The notes under the pieces: model-generated
What the model saw: only the letters and a program-made list of their open reading frames with translations
Database searches by the model: none
What the model was told of the DNA's origin: nothing
Shown: in pieces, positions 35,395 to 46,212 of the stretch
Numbering within the stretch: the first letter of the stretch is position 1
How the letters are laid out: each line of letters starts with the position of its first letter
Made by a program: the position numbers and the translations under genes
DNA from: Bradyrhizobium quebecense
Lineage (GTDB): Bacteria; Pseudomonadota; Alphaproteobacteria; Rhizobiales; Xanthobacteraceae
NCBI RefSeq assembly: GCF_013373795.3
Contig: NZ_CP088022.1
Span: forward strand, 4,154,001 to 4,218,000
DNA length: 64,000 nucleotides
Direction of reading: 5' to 3'

Positions 35395-36822
35395 TCAGTA
35401 GCGGTAGTGGTCCGACTTGTACGGACCTTCCTGCTTGACGCCGATGTAGTCGGCCTGGTCCTTGCGCAGTTCGGTCAGCTTGACGCCGATCTTGGCGAGG
35501 TGCAGGCGCGCGACCTTCTCGTCGAGCGTCTTCGGCAGCACGTAGACCTTCTTGGCGTACTTGCCGTCCTTGTTGTTGGCGAACAGCTCGATCTGCGCCA
35601 GCGTCTGGTTGGTGAACGAGGCCGACATCACGAAGGACGGGTGGCCCATCGCATTGCCGAGGTTCACGAGGCGTCCTTCCGACAGCATGATGATGCGGTG
35701 CTTGTCGGGGAATTCGATCTCGTCGACCTGCGGCTTGATGTTGGTCCACTTCAGATTGCGCAGCGAAGCGATCTGGATCTCGTTGTCGAAGTGGCCGATG
35801 TTGCAGACGATGGCGCGATCCTTCATCGCGCGCATGTGCTCGATGGTGATGATGTCCTTGTTGCCGGTGGCGGTGACGAAGATGTCGGCGCGAGGAGCTG
35901 CGTCTTCCATCGTCACGACCTCATAGCCTTCCATCGCCGCCTGCAGCGCGCAGATCGGATCGACTTCGGAGACCATGACGCGGCAGCCGGCCTGGCGCAG
36001 CGAGGCGGCCGAGCCCTTGCCGACATCGCCGAAGCCCGCGACCATCGCGACTTTGCCCGACAGCATCACGTCGGTGCCGCGGCGGATGCCGTCGACCAGC
36101 GACTCGCGGCAGCCATAGAGGTTGTCGAACTTCGACTTGGTGACGCTGTCGTTGACGTTGATCGCCGGGAACAGCAGCGTGCCCTTGTTGGCCATCTCGT
36201 AAAGGCGATGCACGCCCGTGGTGGTCTCTTCCGAGACGCCCTGGATGTTCTTGGCTATCTCGGAGAAGTAGCCTTTCGGCTTCTCCTTCAGCAGGCGCTT
36301 GACCAGCGCGTAGAAGATCTCTTCTTCCTCGGAGGTGGGCTTGTCGAGGAAGGCGGTGTCGCCCTGCTCGGCGCGGTAGCCGGCATGCACCAGCATGGTG
36401 GCGTCGCCGCCGTCATCGAGGATCATGTTCGGCGTGCCGCCGCCATGCCAGTCAAACAGCTTGGCGGTGTAGTCCCAATACTCGGTCAGCGTCTCGCCCT
36501 TCACGGCGAACACCGGAATGCCGGCCGCGGCGATCGCGGCGGCGGCGTGATCCTGGGTCGAATAGATGTTGCAGGAGACCCAGCGGATGTCGGCGCCGAG
36601 CGCAGCCAGCGTCTCGATCAGCACGGCGGTCTGGATCGTCATGTGCAGCGAGCCCGCGATGCGCGCGCCCTTGAGCGGCTGCTTGGGGCCGAACTCCTCG
36701 CGGGTGGCCATCAGGCCGGGCATCTCGGTCTCGGCCAGCGAGATCTCCTTGCGGCCGAAATCGGCGAGCGCAATGTCCTTGACGATGTAGTCGGTGAAGC
36801 CGGGCTTCGTGGGGGCGTTCAT
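35395..36822 (-). CDS. ahcY: Adenosylhomocysteinase (S-adenosylhomocysteine hydrolase)
   Basis: A 475-residue cytosolic NAD-dependent enzyme that splits SAH to adenosine and homocysteine, removing the methyltransferase inhibitor. Seen: [34 protein letters not shown], the NAD site [24 protein letters not shown], and the C-terminal KSDHYRY. It has the roughly 40-residue insert common in bacterial and plant forms. Located downstream of metK on the same strand with 200 bp (mostly repeat) between. Confidence 0.97.
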   Translation of the reverse strand: MNAPTKPGFTDYIVKDIALADFGRKEISLAETEMPGLMATREEFGPKQPLKGARIAGSLHMTIQTAVLIETLAALGADIRWVSCNIYSTQDHAAAAIAAAGIPVFAVKGETLTEYWDYTAKLFDWHGGGTPNMILDDGGDATMLVHAGYRAEQGDTAFLDKPTSEEEEIFYALVKRLLKEKPKGYFSEIAKNIQGVSEETTTGVHRLYEMANKGTLLFPAINVNDSVTKSKFDNLYGCRESLVDGIRRGTDVMLSGKVAMVAGFGDVGKGSAASLRQAGCRVMVSEVDPICALQAAMEGYEVVTMEDAAPRADIFVTATGNKDIITIEHMRAMKDRAIVCNIGHFDNEIQIASLRNLKWTNIKPQVDEIEFPDKHRIIMLSEGRLVNLGNAMGHPSFVMSASFTNQTLAQIELFANNKDGKYAKKVYVLPKTLDEKVARLHLAKIGVKLTELRKDQADYIGVKQEGPYKSDHYRY

Positions 36823-36894
36823 GTTGTTTTCCTGGTCGGTGTGTTCAGCGTGTCAGTAACAAAGCGAGCCAACCGCCCTGCGGCGCGGCCTACT

Positions 36895-37018
36895 CCTTCT
36901 CCCCGTTCTTACGGGGAGAGGGTTGGGGTGAGGGGCTCCATCCGCGCACTGAATTCGCGGAGAGTCCCCCTCACCCGCCACTTCGCGGCGACCTCTCCCC
37001 GCAAGCGGGGCGAGGTAA
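36895..37018. repeat. Long inverted palindromic repeat between metK and ahcY
   Basis: Left arm ctccccgttcttacggggag with gggttggggtgagggg; right arm cccctcacccgccacttcgc, then ctctccccgcaagcggggcg. The two arms pair over most of their length and each holds a local hairpin (CTCCCCG/CGGGGAG). It could attenuate or process a metK-ahcY transcript. Confidence 0.75.
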
Positions 37019-37023
37019 GAGCG

Positions 37024-38220
<1,197 letters not shown>

Positions 38221-38280
38221 CAAGCAAACCCCTTGTTTCGTCGAAGTCCGACGTTGGTTGGTGAATATGTCCCCGGAATG

Positions 38281-39636
38281 TCAGTCTCGTCGCCGCGAGA
38301 TGACGTAGGATTCGTCGTAAAACCACAGTCCGTTGTGTTTACGGAGGACCTCGCGTGTGGCCTCGAGAGCTCGTCCGTTTTCGGTCGTTTCAGTCAACCG
38401 CTCATCTTCGATCTGCGCGACATACACTGCTGCGTTCCAGGCGGCGAAGGCGGTCGAGGTTCCGATCGAGCCGGTCACCTCATTAGGCAGCGCTTCCATA
38501 TCATATCGGAAGATCGAACGGTTATCGGCGTAGGCGTTGAAGTTCAGCTCGCGGCCGGCCGAGCCCAACTCGTATTTCACCGCGCGCAGTATCTCATGAC
38601 GGCTGACGGCGAAAGGATTTTCTCCGGGCCAGACGGCTTGAATGATTTCAAGTCCGGGATCGCTTCCGTGGGAGTGGATTCCTATCAGCCGTCCGCCGCC
38701 GCGCAGCGCGCGGGCGAGCGGCGCGATGATCCGCTTGGCGCGGAAATTCACCGAGGATTTGGCCCGATAGGGCTGCGAGGCGATCACCAGGTCGAAATTG
38801 GCCTCGCTCCGGCCGGCGCGGGGAATGATGGAATCGAGCAGGAACCGGTGATCGTCCCGGTACAGCACCAGCGCCACCGGCCGCTCATAGATCGGCATCG
38901 CATTGCCGGGGCTGAGATTGGCGCGCCAGTTCTGCTCCAGGAATGGACCGAGTTCCGCGATCTGGGTCTCGAATTCGCCGGAAGACGCGCCGCGGAGGGC
39001 CACCTCGTGCCAGATCATGCTGGCGGCCGCCGCGGAGTTCTTGGGCGTCAACCAGGGCGCCTCGGCGTAATACATGTTGGTGAACACGAAGACGCTCGCC
39101 GGATGCTCGAACAGGCGGTCGGGCACCTTGTCGAGGGTGAGGCGGACGTCCTCCAGGCTCAGTTCCTTGCCGGCGACATAGAACGGCATATGTGGGAAGC
39201 GGCCATGCATGGCACGCAGGACCCGCGCCAGCACCGTGCCGTCGCCCATGCCGGCATCGAACACCCGCAGCGCCGGCGGCCGCGGGTGGATCGCGGCCAA
39301 TTCGAGCGCAACCCGGTCGGCGATGACCCGCTTCTCGCTGCAGGTGTGCACGAACAGCAGATAGCGCTGCCGGTTCTCGAAAAAGCGGAAATTGCCCCTC
39401 GGATCGCGCTTTTCCGGCGGCACCACGAGCCCGCGCGGCGGCGCCACGCCGCCCGGCGTCGAGGTCGCAATGAACGCATTGATGCGGTCGAGCGTATCGA
39501 TGGTGATGCGCTTGCCCTCGCGCAGCCGGTGCACCAGCTTGCCGTCGTTGACGGCACGGCGGCCGAACGTCGTCTCCGCCATGTCGGAGTGACGGCAGAA
39601 ATCCGTGATCTGACTGAGGATTTCGTCGTTCTTCAT
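38281..39636 (-). CDS. HTH-domain/class I methyltransferase-like fusion protein upstream of metK
   Basis: A 451-residue protein from ATG 39636. The N-terminal 60 residues (MKNDEILSQITDFCRHSDMA, then FGRRAVNDGKLVHRLREGK) look like a small helix-turn-helix. From about 125 the fold is Rossmann-like, with RVFDAGMGDGTVLARVL as a SAM-binding glycine loop, FVFTNMYY, and NFDLVIASQPYRAK in place of a catalytic NPPY-type motif. Gene order puts it directly before metK. In other Rhizobiales a small HTH regulator sits at this place, so this may be that regulator with an added SAM-binding domain. Its substrate, if any, is unknown. Confidence 0.65.
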   Translation of the reverse strand: MKNDEILSQITDFCRHSDMAETTFGRRAVNDGKLVHRLREGKRITIDTLDRINAFIATSTPGGVAPPRGLVVPPEKRDPRGNFRFFENRQRYLLFVHTCSEKRVIADRVALELAAIHPRPPALRVFDAGMGDGTVLARVLRAMHGRFPHMPFYVAGKELSLEDVRLTLDKVPDRLFEHPASVFVFTNMYYAEAPWLTPKNSAAAASMIWHEVALRGASSGEFETQIAELGPFLEQNWRANLSPGNAMPIYERPVALVLYRDDHRFLLDSIIPRAGRSEANFDLVIASQPYRAKSSVNFRAKRIIAPLARALRGGGRLIGIHSHGSDPGLEIIQAVWPGENPFAVSRHEILRAVKYELGSAGRELNFNAYADNRSIFRYDMEALPNEVTGSIGTSTAFAAWNAAVYVAQIEDERLTETTENGRALEATREVLRKHNGLWFYDESYVISRRRD

Positions 39637-39821
39637 GGTGCCTGGAGTGGGCAGAGGCCAGTGGGACAAAAGTGGGCAGAGATAGTGTGCGGCGAGGTCT
39701 TATCACCATTTTCCCACCAGTTGAACCCCCCTCCACGGCCGATCACCAAACAGTCATGGATAGCCTCTTGGACCGCCTCCCCGCCGCCGACCACCGTGAC
39801 GGCCCTAGCCCCGGATGACCA

Positions 39822-41552
39822 ATGCGCCGACTGCTCCTGATCCCCTGCCTGCTCGCGGCCATCCTGTGGTCGGCGCCCTGCTTCGCCCAGGCGCGCTCCC
39901 AGCTCGGCTCGCTCTGCACGACCGACACCACGCCAGCCGACCAGATGATCGACGCCTGCACGAAGATCATCGCGTTGAAGGTGTTTTCCGGCGAGAAGCT
40001 CGCGACGATCCATTTCTGGCGCGCGGTGGGCTGGAACAAGAAGGGCAACTACGCCCAGGTGATCGCTGACGCCACCGAGGCGCTGCGCCTGAAGCCGAGC
40101 ACTGCCGTCTACAATTTGCGCGGCTCGGCCTATTACGACAAGGGCGAGTACGACATCGCGATTGCCGACTTCAACGACGCGCTGCGCATGGGGCCGCCGA
40201 GCGGCATCATCTTTCACAACCGCGGCAACGCCTATCGCGGCAAGGGCGACTACGCCAAGGCCATCGCCGACTATGACGCCGCGATCAAGGCCGGTCCGAA
40301 GTCGGCGTTCTCCTATCAGAACCGCGGCGCCTCAAAGCAGGCGCTCGGCGATCTCGACGGCGCGCTCGCCGACATCAACGAGGCCGTCAGGATCGACCCG
40401 TCGCTGCCGCAGCCGCTGATCAGCCGCGCCGTGATCTGGCGCGCCAAGGGCGACATCGCGCGCGCGATTGCGGACACCTCAGAAGCGATCCGGCTCGCGA
40501 AGGCGAAAACGCCCGTCAACATCATGACGCCGCCCGGCAGCGTGCTGATCTCGGCCTACACCCAGCGCGGCCTCGCCTATGAGGCGAAGGGCGACGCAGC
40601 GCACGCCAAGGAGGACTACACCGCGGTGCTCGAGGGCCAGGCCTCCGACGCCGGCAGCAAGGCCAACCAGGCCACCGCCAAGGTGCGGCTCGCACTGCTG
40701 AAAGAGGCCGACGCAGCACCGCGCAAGACCGCGGCGGCGCCTGCCGCCGAGAGCGGCCCTGCGCCCGCACCGCCGGCGCCCGCGGCAGCAGCTCCGGCCG
40801 CACCCGCGGCACGCGTGCAGGCCGCAGCAACCGGCCGGCGCGTCGCGCTGGTGATCGGCAACGGCGCCTATGCGCATGTGAAGGCGCTGCCCAATCCGCC
40901 CAACGACGCGCGTGCCATCGCCAGGAGCCTGCGCGACATCGGCTTCACCGTTTCAGAGGGCCTCGATCTCGATCGCGACGCGATGCAGAAGACGATCCAC
41001 GATTTCCTGCGCGAGGCGGCGCGGTCGCAGATCGCCGTGGTCTACTACGCCGGTCACGGCGTGCAGGTCGACGGCCGCAACTACCTCGTGCCGGTCGATA
41101 TCGAGTTCAAGGCGGGCGGCCGCATGACCGACGCGATGGTCGACATGGACACCATCATGGCCGGCCTCGACGATCTGATCCGCACCAACATCCTGATCCT
41201 CGATGCCTGCCGCAACAATCCGATGGCGCCGCAGGTGGCATCCGCAGGCCCGAGCCGCGGCATCGAGGCCGGCTCCGGCCTTGCCGCACCGGCTTCGCTC
41301 GGGTCGGGCTCGACGCTCGGCGCCGGCACGCTGATCGCGTTTGCAACCGCGCCGGGCCAGGTCGCGCTCGACGGCGAAGGCGCCAACAGCCCATTCTCCG
41401 CGGCGCTGTCGCGCCATGTCGGCACGCCCGGCCTCGAGGTGCAGCAGATGCTGACGCGGGTCCGCGCCGAGGTCGTCGCCGCGACCAAGGGCAAGCAGGT
41501 GCCGTGGTCGAACTCCTCGCTGCTCGGCGAGGTTTATCTGGCGGAACAATGA
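39822..41552 (+). CDS. Exported TPR-metacaspase (caspase-like C14 peptidase)
   Basis: A 576-residue protein. The signal peptide MRRLLLIPCLLAAILWSAPC is cleaved after CFAQA. Tetratricopeptide repeats cover residues 60-275 (for example VYNLRGSAYYDKGEYDIAIA and FHNRGNAYRGKGDYAKAIAD). An Ala/Pro-rich linker spans 298-335. The caspase domain begins RRVALVIGNGAYAHVKALPN, with catalytic His412 in VVYYAGHGVQ and Cys463 in ILILDACRNNP. Both residues of the dyad are present. It is probably periplasmic; substrates are unknown. The gene is divergent from the HTH-methyltransferase and ends 20 bp from the convergent MetE-like gene. Confidence 0.85.
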   Translation: MRRLLLIPCLLAAILWSAPCFAQARSQLGSLCTTDTTPADQMIDACTKIIALKVFSGEKLATIHFWRAVGWNKKGNYAQVIADATEALRLKPSTAVYNLRGSAYYDKGEYDIAIADFNDALRMGPPSGIIFHNRGNAYRGKGDYAKAIADYDAAIKAGPKSAFSYQNRGASKQALGDLDGALADINEAVRIDPSLPQPLISRAVIWRAKGDIARAIADTSEAIRLAKAKTPVNIMTPPGSVLISAYTQRGLAYEAKGDAAHAKEDYTAVLEGQASDAGSKANQATAKVRLALLKEADAAPRKTAAAPAAESGPAPAPPAPAAAAPAAPAARVQAAATGRRVALVIGNGAYAHVKALPNPPNDARAIARSLRDIGFTVSEGLDLDRDAMQKTIHDFLREAARSQIAVVYYAGHGVQVDGRNYLVPVDIEFKAGGRMTDAMVDMDTIMAGLDDLIRTNILILDACRNNPMAPQVASAGPSRGIEAGSGLAAPASLGSGSTLGAGTLIAFATAPGQVALDGEGANSPFSAALSRHVGTPGLEVQQMLTRVRAEVVAATKGKQVPWSNSSLLGEVYLAEQ

Positions 41553-41572
41553 CGAGAACGAGACAGCGAAGC

Positions 41573-42691
41573 CTATTTGCCCCACACCTCGTTCGCGACC
41601 TCGACCGCGAGCCTGAGCTTGGCCCACGGCTCTTCCTCGGAGAGGATGTTGCCCTCCTCGGTCGAGGCAAAGCCGCATTGCGGGGACACTGCGAGCTGCT
41701 CGATCGGCGCGAACTTCGATGCCTCCTCCAGCCGCCGCTTGATGTCGTCCTTCTTCTCGAGCTCGCCGAACTTCGAGGTGATGACGCCGACCACCACGAC
41801 CTTGTTGCCCTTGGGCAGGAAGCGCAGCGGCTCGAAGCCGCCGGCACGATCGGAATCATATTCGAGGAAGTAACCGTCGTAATTGGTGCCGGCCAGCATG
41901 GTCTCGGCGACCGGCTCGTAGCCCCCGGAGGAAATCCAGGTCGACCGGAAATTGCCGCGGCAGACATGCGTCGTGATCACCATGTCGGACGGACGATCGG
42001 CGATCGCGTAATTGATGACGCGGGCATAGATCTCCTGCAGGCCATCGGGATTGTCGCCGCGGTCGCGCGACTTCTGCAATTCCTCCTGCGAGCACAGATA
42101 GGCCCACACCGTGTCGTCGAATTGCAGGTAACGGCAACCGGCGTCGTAGAACGCCTTCACCGCCTTGCGATAGGTCTTGCCGAGGTCCTGGTAGAACTCC
42201 TCAAGGTCCGGATAGACCTCCCTCGAGATCAGCTTGCGGCCGCCGCGGAAGTGCAGCACCGCCGGCGACGGGATCGTCATCTTGGGCACAACATGCGCCT
42301 GGTCGGCGTACTTCTTCAGAAACCTGAAGTGATCGAGCATCGGGTGATGATCGGAGAAGTCGAGCTTGCCGATCACCCTGATGGCGTCGTGCCGGGTCTG
42401 CACGCCCGCGAACTGGATGCCCATGTCGGGATGGAACAACTCGCAGCCGGTGAGGTGGCTGAGGAAATCGAAGTGCCACCAGGAGCGGCGGAACTCGCCG
42501 TCGGTCGCAAGCTTCAGGCCGACCGAGGCCTGCTTGTGCACGACCTTCTCGATCTCCATGTCCTCGATCTTGCGCAGCTCGTCGGCCGAGATCTCGCCCT
42601 TCTCCAGCCTGGCGCGCGCTTCCTTGATCTTCGGCGGCCGCAACAGGCTGCCGACCTCGTCGGCGCGGAACGGTGGCTTGGTTCGCTGCAT
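41573..42691 (-). CDS. Cobalamin-independent methionine synthase catalytic-domain protein (core MetE / YxjG-like)
   Basis: A 372-residue protein equal to the C-terminal barrel of MetE without the N-terminal half. It opens MQRTKPPFRADEVGSLLRPP. The zinc site is probably His242 and Cys244 in THVCRGNF, a glutamate in FLEYDS, and Cys339 in SPQCGFAST. Members transfer a methyl group to homocysteine or a related thiol; the methyl donor of the stand-alone form is not certain. ATG 42691 has AGGGAG at good spacing. It lies 19 bp after livF, so it seems to be the last gene of the Liv operon. Confidence 0.85.
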   Translation of the reverse strand: MQRTKPPFRADEVGSLLRPPKIKEARARLEKGEISADELRKIEDMEIEKVVHKQASVGLKLATDGEFRRSWWHFDFLSHLTGCELFHPDMGIQFAGVQTRHDAIRVIGKLDFSDHHPMLDHFRFLKKYADQAHVVPKMTIPSPAVLHFRGGRKLISREVYPDLEEFYQDLGKTYRKAVKAFYDAGCRYLQFDDTVWAYLCSQEELQKSRDRGDNPDGLQEIYARVINYAIADRPSDMVITTHVCRGNFRSTWISSGGYEPVAETMLAGTNYDGYFLEYDSDRAGGFEPLRFLPKGNKVVVVGVITSKFGELEKKDDIKRRLEEASKFAPIEQLAVSPQCGFASTEEGNILSEEEPWAKLRLAVEVANEVWGK

Positions 42692-42710
42692 GGTCAACTC
42701 CCTGAGGGCG

Positions 42711-43427
42711 TCAGTGTTTCTTGGTCCCGGCGACGCCGAGATGGCGCTCGAGGACGGAGGGATCGGCCTTCAGCGCGCTGCTTGCCGCATCGTGCACGAT
42801 CGTTCCGCGTTCCAATATCACAACGCGGTCGGCGAGCCCGAGAATCTTTTGTGCATTCTGCTCGACGATGATCGAGCAGATGCCGCCGGATCGCGTGATG
42901 GTTCCGATCGCCTTTAACAATTCCTCAACGATGATCGGCGCGAGGCCTTCGGTCGGCTCGTCGAGCAGCAGCACTTTCGGATTCAGCGTCAACGCGCGGC
43001 CGATCGCCAGCATCTGCTGCTCGCCGCCGGACAGCTGGTTGCCGAAATTGCCGCGCCGCTCCTTCAGCCGCGGAAACATCTCGTACACCCGCTCGACCGT
43101 CCACGGACCGGGCTGCGCCACCGCGGTCATGTTCTCTTCCACCGTCAGCGAGCGGAAGATGTTGCGCTCCTGCGGCACCCAGCCGATCCCGGCACGGGCG
43201 CGCTGGTCGGGCCGCAGTGCCGTGATGTCGTGGCCTGCGAGCGCGACGCTGCCACTGAGGCGCCTGACGATGCCGACGATCGAATTGATCAGCGTGGTCT
43301 TGCCGGTACCGTTGCGGCCGAGCAGCGCCAGCACCTGGCCCTCGGCAAGCGCCAGCGACATGTCGGGGAGCACCACCGCCTCGCCATATCCGGCGCGCAA
43401 GCCCTTGATGGAGAGCAGGTCAGACAT
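42711..43427 (-). CDS. livF: Branched-chain amino acid-type ABC transporter ATPase LivF
   Basis: A 238-residue cytosolic ATPase. It has Walker A LLGRNGTGKTTLIN, the LivF-type signature FGNQLSGGEQQMLAIGRAL, Walker B KVLLLDEPTEGLAP, and IIVEQNAQ. It overlaps livG by 8 bp. It pairs with LivG to power the LivHM channel encoded just upstream. Confidence 0.92.
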   Translation of the reverse strand: MSDLLSIKGLRAGYGEAVVLPDMSLALAEGQVLALLGRNGTGKTTLINSIVGIVRRLSGSVALAGHDITALRPDQRARAGIGWVPQERNIFRSLTVEENMTAVAQPGPWTVERVYEMFPRLKERRGNFGNQLSGGEQQMLAIGRALTLNPKVLLLDEPTEGLAPIIVEELLKAIGTITRSGGICSIIVEQNAQKILGLADRVVILERGTIVHDAASSALKADPSVLERHLGVAGTKKH

Positions 43428-44172
43428 CGGCCGCCTCGCCGAGATAGACCGCCCTCACCTGCGGATCGCGCGCGACCTCGTCGGGCGCGCCCTCGGTGAG
43501 CAGCCCGCCATTGACCAGCACCGAGATGCGGTCGGCGAAGGAGAACACGAGATCCATGTCGTGCTCGATCAGCAGCACGGTGACGTCGCGCGGCAATGCT
43601 GCGACCGCCGCCAGGATATCGTGGCGCTCGCTCTCGGGCACGCCGGCCGCGGGCTCGTCGAGCAGCAGCACCCGCGGCTTGGCGGCGATCGCGACCGCAA
43701 TCTCGAGCAGGCGCTGCTTGCCGTAGGGCAATGTCGAGGTGAGCTCGGTCATCACATCCAGCAAATGGAAGTGCGACAGGATCTCGGCGATCTCGGCGTT
43801 AACGTCGCTTCGCGTCCCCATCCGCCGCCACCAGTCGCCGCCGCGGCCCATTCGCTCGGAGACCGCAAGCCCGATGGTCTCGAGCGGGGTCAGGTCGGGA
43901 TAGAGCTGGTTGATCTGGAAGGTACGCGACAGCCCGCGGAGCACCCGCTTGTGCACGGAGAGGCCGGTGATGTCGCTGCCCTCGAGCAAGACTTGTCCGC
44001 TGTTCGGGGTCAGCACGCCGGTCAGCTGGTTGATGACGGTGGTCTTGCCGGCGCCGTTCGGTCCGATCAGCGCATGGCGGGCGCCCTGCATCACCTTCAG
44101 CGAAAGGTCGCGTGTGACGCGAAGACCGCCGAAGGATTTTTCGAGGCCGCGGGTTTCGAGCGCGATCGTCAT
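43420..44172 (-). CDS. livG: Branched-chain amino acid-type ABC transporter ATPase LivG
   Basis: A 250-residue ATPase with Walker A GPNGAGKTTVIN, SRTFQINQLYPDLTPLETIG, Walker B RVLLLDEPAAGVPE and LLIEHDMDLVFSFADRI. The signature region is LPYGKQRLLEIAVA; the usual LSYG form in LivG proteins is also divergent. It overlaps livM by 4 bp and livF by 8 bp. Confidence 0.92.
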   Translation of the reverse strand: MTIALETRGLEKSFGGLRVTRDLSLKVMQGARHALIGPNGAGKTTVINQLTGVLTPNSGQVLLEGSDITGLSVHKRVLRGLSRTFQINQLYPDLTPLETIGLAVSERMGRGGDWWRRMGTRSDVNAEIAEILSHFHLLDVMTELTSTLPYGKQRLLEIAVAIAAKPRVLLLDEPAAGVPESERHDILAAVAALPRDVTVLLIEHDMDLVFSFADRISVLVNGGLLTEGAPDEVARDPQVRAVYLGEAADV

Positions 44173-45197
44173 AACGGGTCACTCTCCGGCACGGCGGCGG
44201 CCTTGCGGCCGGCGAACTGGCCGATGATCAGGTTCGGCACGAACAGCGCCCAGCGGTGGATCCGTGGGCGGCCGACCATCACGATCACGACCAGCACGAG
44301 GCCGATCCAGAACAGCCAGTATTGCGGGGTGATGCTCTGAAACACCTCCTGCAGCATCTTGAAAACCACGGCGCCGATCAGGCCGCCATAGAGATAACCG
44401 GTGCCACCGATCACGAGCACCAGCATCAGGTCGGCGGAGCGCTCGAAGGAAAACACGTCGAGCGAGGCCAACGCCGTGGTCTGGGTGAACAGCGCGCCGG
44501 CGATCCCGGCATAGAAGGCGGCGAGCGTGTAGACCGCGATCAGGCGGCGGTTGACCGGTATGCCGATTGCGGCCGCGCGCAGCGGATTGTTCCTGATTGC
44601 GCGCAGCGACAGGCCGAATGGCGAATGCACCACGCGACGGGCGAACAGGAACAGGACGAACAGCACGATCAGCGAGTAGAAGAATCCGGTCTTGCCGAAC
44701 ATGTCGAAGGCAAACAGCCCGAGGATCGGCTGCATCTCGATACCCTGCAGGCCATCGGTGCCGCCGGTGATATCAGAGAAGCGTTCGGCGAGCGCTTCCA
44801 GCAGCAGCGCGATGCCGAGCGTCACCATCAGCCGCGTCAGATCGACGCCGCGAATGACCAGGAAGCTGGTCAGGAAGCCGAGCACGGCCGCAACGAAGCC
44901 GGCGGCGACCAGCGCGATGACGGGCTCGTTGATGATGCCGTGCAGCGCCAGCAAGCCGGCCGAATAGGCGCCGACGCCGAAGAATGCCGCATGGCCGAGC
45001 GAGACGATGCCGGCATAGCCGAGGATCAGGTCGAGCGACAGTGCGAACAGGCCGAGCCGCACGATGTCGGTCATGATCAGATAGCGCGACGGAAACAGGA
45101 AGGCGCAGGCAAGCGCCAGCACCCAGAAGGCGACCTCGCTGATCCGCCAGCGCGCGCTGGCCATCGCATGAGTGGAGACGTCGGACAGCGCGGTCAT
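44169..45197 (-). CDS. livM: Branched-chain amino acid-type ABC transporter permease LivM
   Basis: A 342-residue inner-membrane protein with about nine spans. It has the LivM pattern GYAGIVSLGHAAFFGVGAYS, GLSLRAIRNNPLRAAAIGI (the ATPase-contact loop), and LIGGTGYLYGGLIGA-like LVIGGTGYLYG. It lies 7 bp after livH and overlaps livG by 4 bp. Confidence 0.92.
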   Translation of the reverse strand: MTALSDVSTHAMASARWRISEVAFWVLALACAFLFPSRYLIMTDIVRLGLFALSLDLILGYAGIVSLGHAAFFGVGAYSAGLLALHGIINEPVIALVAAGFVAAVLGFLTSFLVIRGVDLTRLMVTLGIALLLEALAERFSDITGGTDGLQGIEMQPILGLFAFDMFGKTGFFYSLIVLFVLFLFARRVVHSPFGLSLRAIRNNPLRAAAIGIPVNRRLIAVYTLAAFYAGIAGALFTQTTALASLDVFSFERSADLMLVLVIGGTGYLYGGLIGAVVFKMLQEVFQSITPQYWLFWIGLVLVVIVMVGRPRIHRWALFVPNLIIGQFAGRKAAAVPESDPL

Positions 45198-45204
45198 GCC
45201 CGCC

Positions 45205-46074
45205 TCACCGCGCCGCGGTGCGGCCGAACAGGCCGTTCGGGCGCCAGAGCAGGATCACGATCATCACGGTGTAGATCACGAAGGGACCGACCTTGGGCAC
45301 GTAATATTTGCCGGCGACGTCGGCGATGCCGAGCAGCAATGATGCGAGGAACGGCCCGGTGATCGAGGAGGAGCCGCCGACCGTGACCACGATCAGGAAG
45401 TAGATCATGAATTTGAGCGGGAAGTACGGATCGAGCCCGAGGATCTCCGCGCTCAGCGCGCCGCCGAGCCCGGCGAGGCCGCAGCCGAAGGCGAAGGTGA
45501 AGGCGAACACCTGCGGCACGTTGATGCCGAGCCCGATCGCGGCGCGCGGATCGTCGACCGCGGCGCGCAGGCGGCTTCCGAACCGCGTCTTGGCGAGGAT
45601 CAGCTGCAGCGCCAGCGTCAGCAGGCCGCAGATCACGACGATCATCAGCCGGTAACGGCCGATGCCGACGCCGAACAGATTGATCTGCCCTTCCAGCGCC
45701 GCCGGCAGCTTGATGAAGACCCGCGACGATCCCATGATGTAGTCGACCGCCGCGACCGACATGAACACCAAACCGATCGAGAACAGCACCTGATCGAGAT
45801 GGCTGCGGCGATAGAGATGGCGATACAGCGTGCGCTCCAGCGCAACGCCGATCGCAGCACTCCCGACAAAGGCGAGTGGCAGACCTGCGAAGAACGGCCA
45901 GCCGGAATTGTTGACCAGCACGGCGCAGATATAGCCGCCGGCCATCGCGAAGGCGCCATGCGCGAGGTTGACGAAGTTCATCAGCCCGAGCGTCACCGCA
46001 AGCCCGCAGGCCAGCACGAACAGCAGCATGCCGTAGGCGACGCCGTCGAACAAATTGGTGAGGATAGAGGCCAT
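45205..46074 (-). CDS. livH: Branched-chain amino acid-type ABC transporter permease LivH
   Basis: A 289-residue inner-membrane permease starting MASILTNLFDGVAYGMLLFV at ATG 46074 (9 codons inside a longer open frame). It shows FVNLAHGAFAMAGGYICAVL, RLRAAVDDPRAAIGLGINV and the VGGSSSITGPFLASLLLG loop typical of LivH. It is followed closely by livM. 138 bp holding a repeat separate it from the binding-protein gene. Confidence 0.92.
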   Translation of the reverse strand: MASILTNLFDGVAYGMLLFVLACGLAVTLGLMNFVNLAHGAFAMAGGYICAVLVNNSGWPFFAGLPLAFVGSAAIGVALERTLYRHLYRRSHLDQVLFSIGLVFMSVAAVDYIMGSSRVFIKLPAALEGQINLFGVGIGRYRLMIVVICGLLTLALQLILAKTRFGSRLRAAVDDPRAAIGLGINVPQVFAFTFAFGCGLAGLGGALSAEILGLDPYFPLKFMIYFLIVVTVGGSSSITGPFLASLLLGIADVAGKYYVPKVGPFVIYTVMIVILLWRPNGLFGRTAAR

Positions 46075-46163
46075 GGAGAGATGACGAATCCTGACAGCCA
46101 CTCATCATTTATTTCCGGGCAATGCGTAGCGTTGAACCCGAAATCTTCTGCAATAATTTCGAG

Positions 46164-46196
46164 ATCCCGGGTTCGCGCTAATGCGCGCCCCGGGAT
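46164..46196. repeat. Palindromic repeat between the liv binding-protein gene and livH
   Basis: atcccgggttcgcgctaatgcgcgccccgggat can form a stem of about 8 bp at the base plus an inner GCGC pairing. In an operon this often lowers expression of downstream genes relative to the abundant binding protein; inference. Confidence 0.6.
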
Positions 46197-46212
46197 GACG
46201 CGCTTTCGCGCG

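Noticed and set aside
36823..36894. Possible SAH riboswitch before ahcY
   Set aside because: The leader lacks a recognisable SAH-riboswitch pattern and is short before the dispersed repeat begins.
38221..38280. Possible SAM-responsive riboswitch in the metK leader
   Set aside because: The 60-bp gap shows no arrangement recognisable as SAM-II, SAM/SAH or SAH riboswitch. A covariance-model search would decide.
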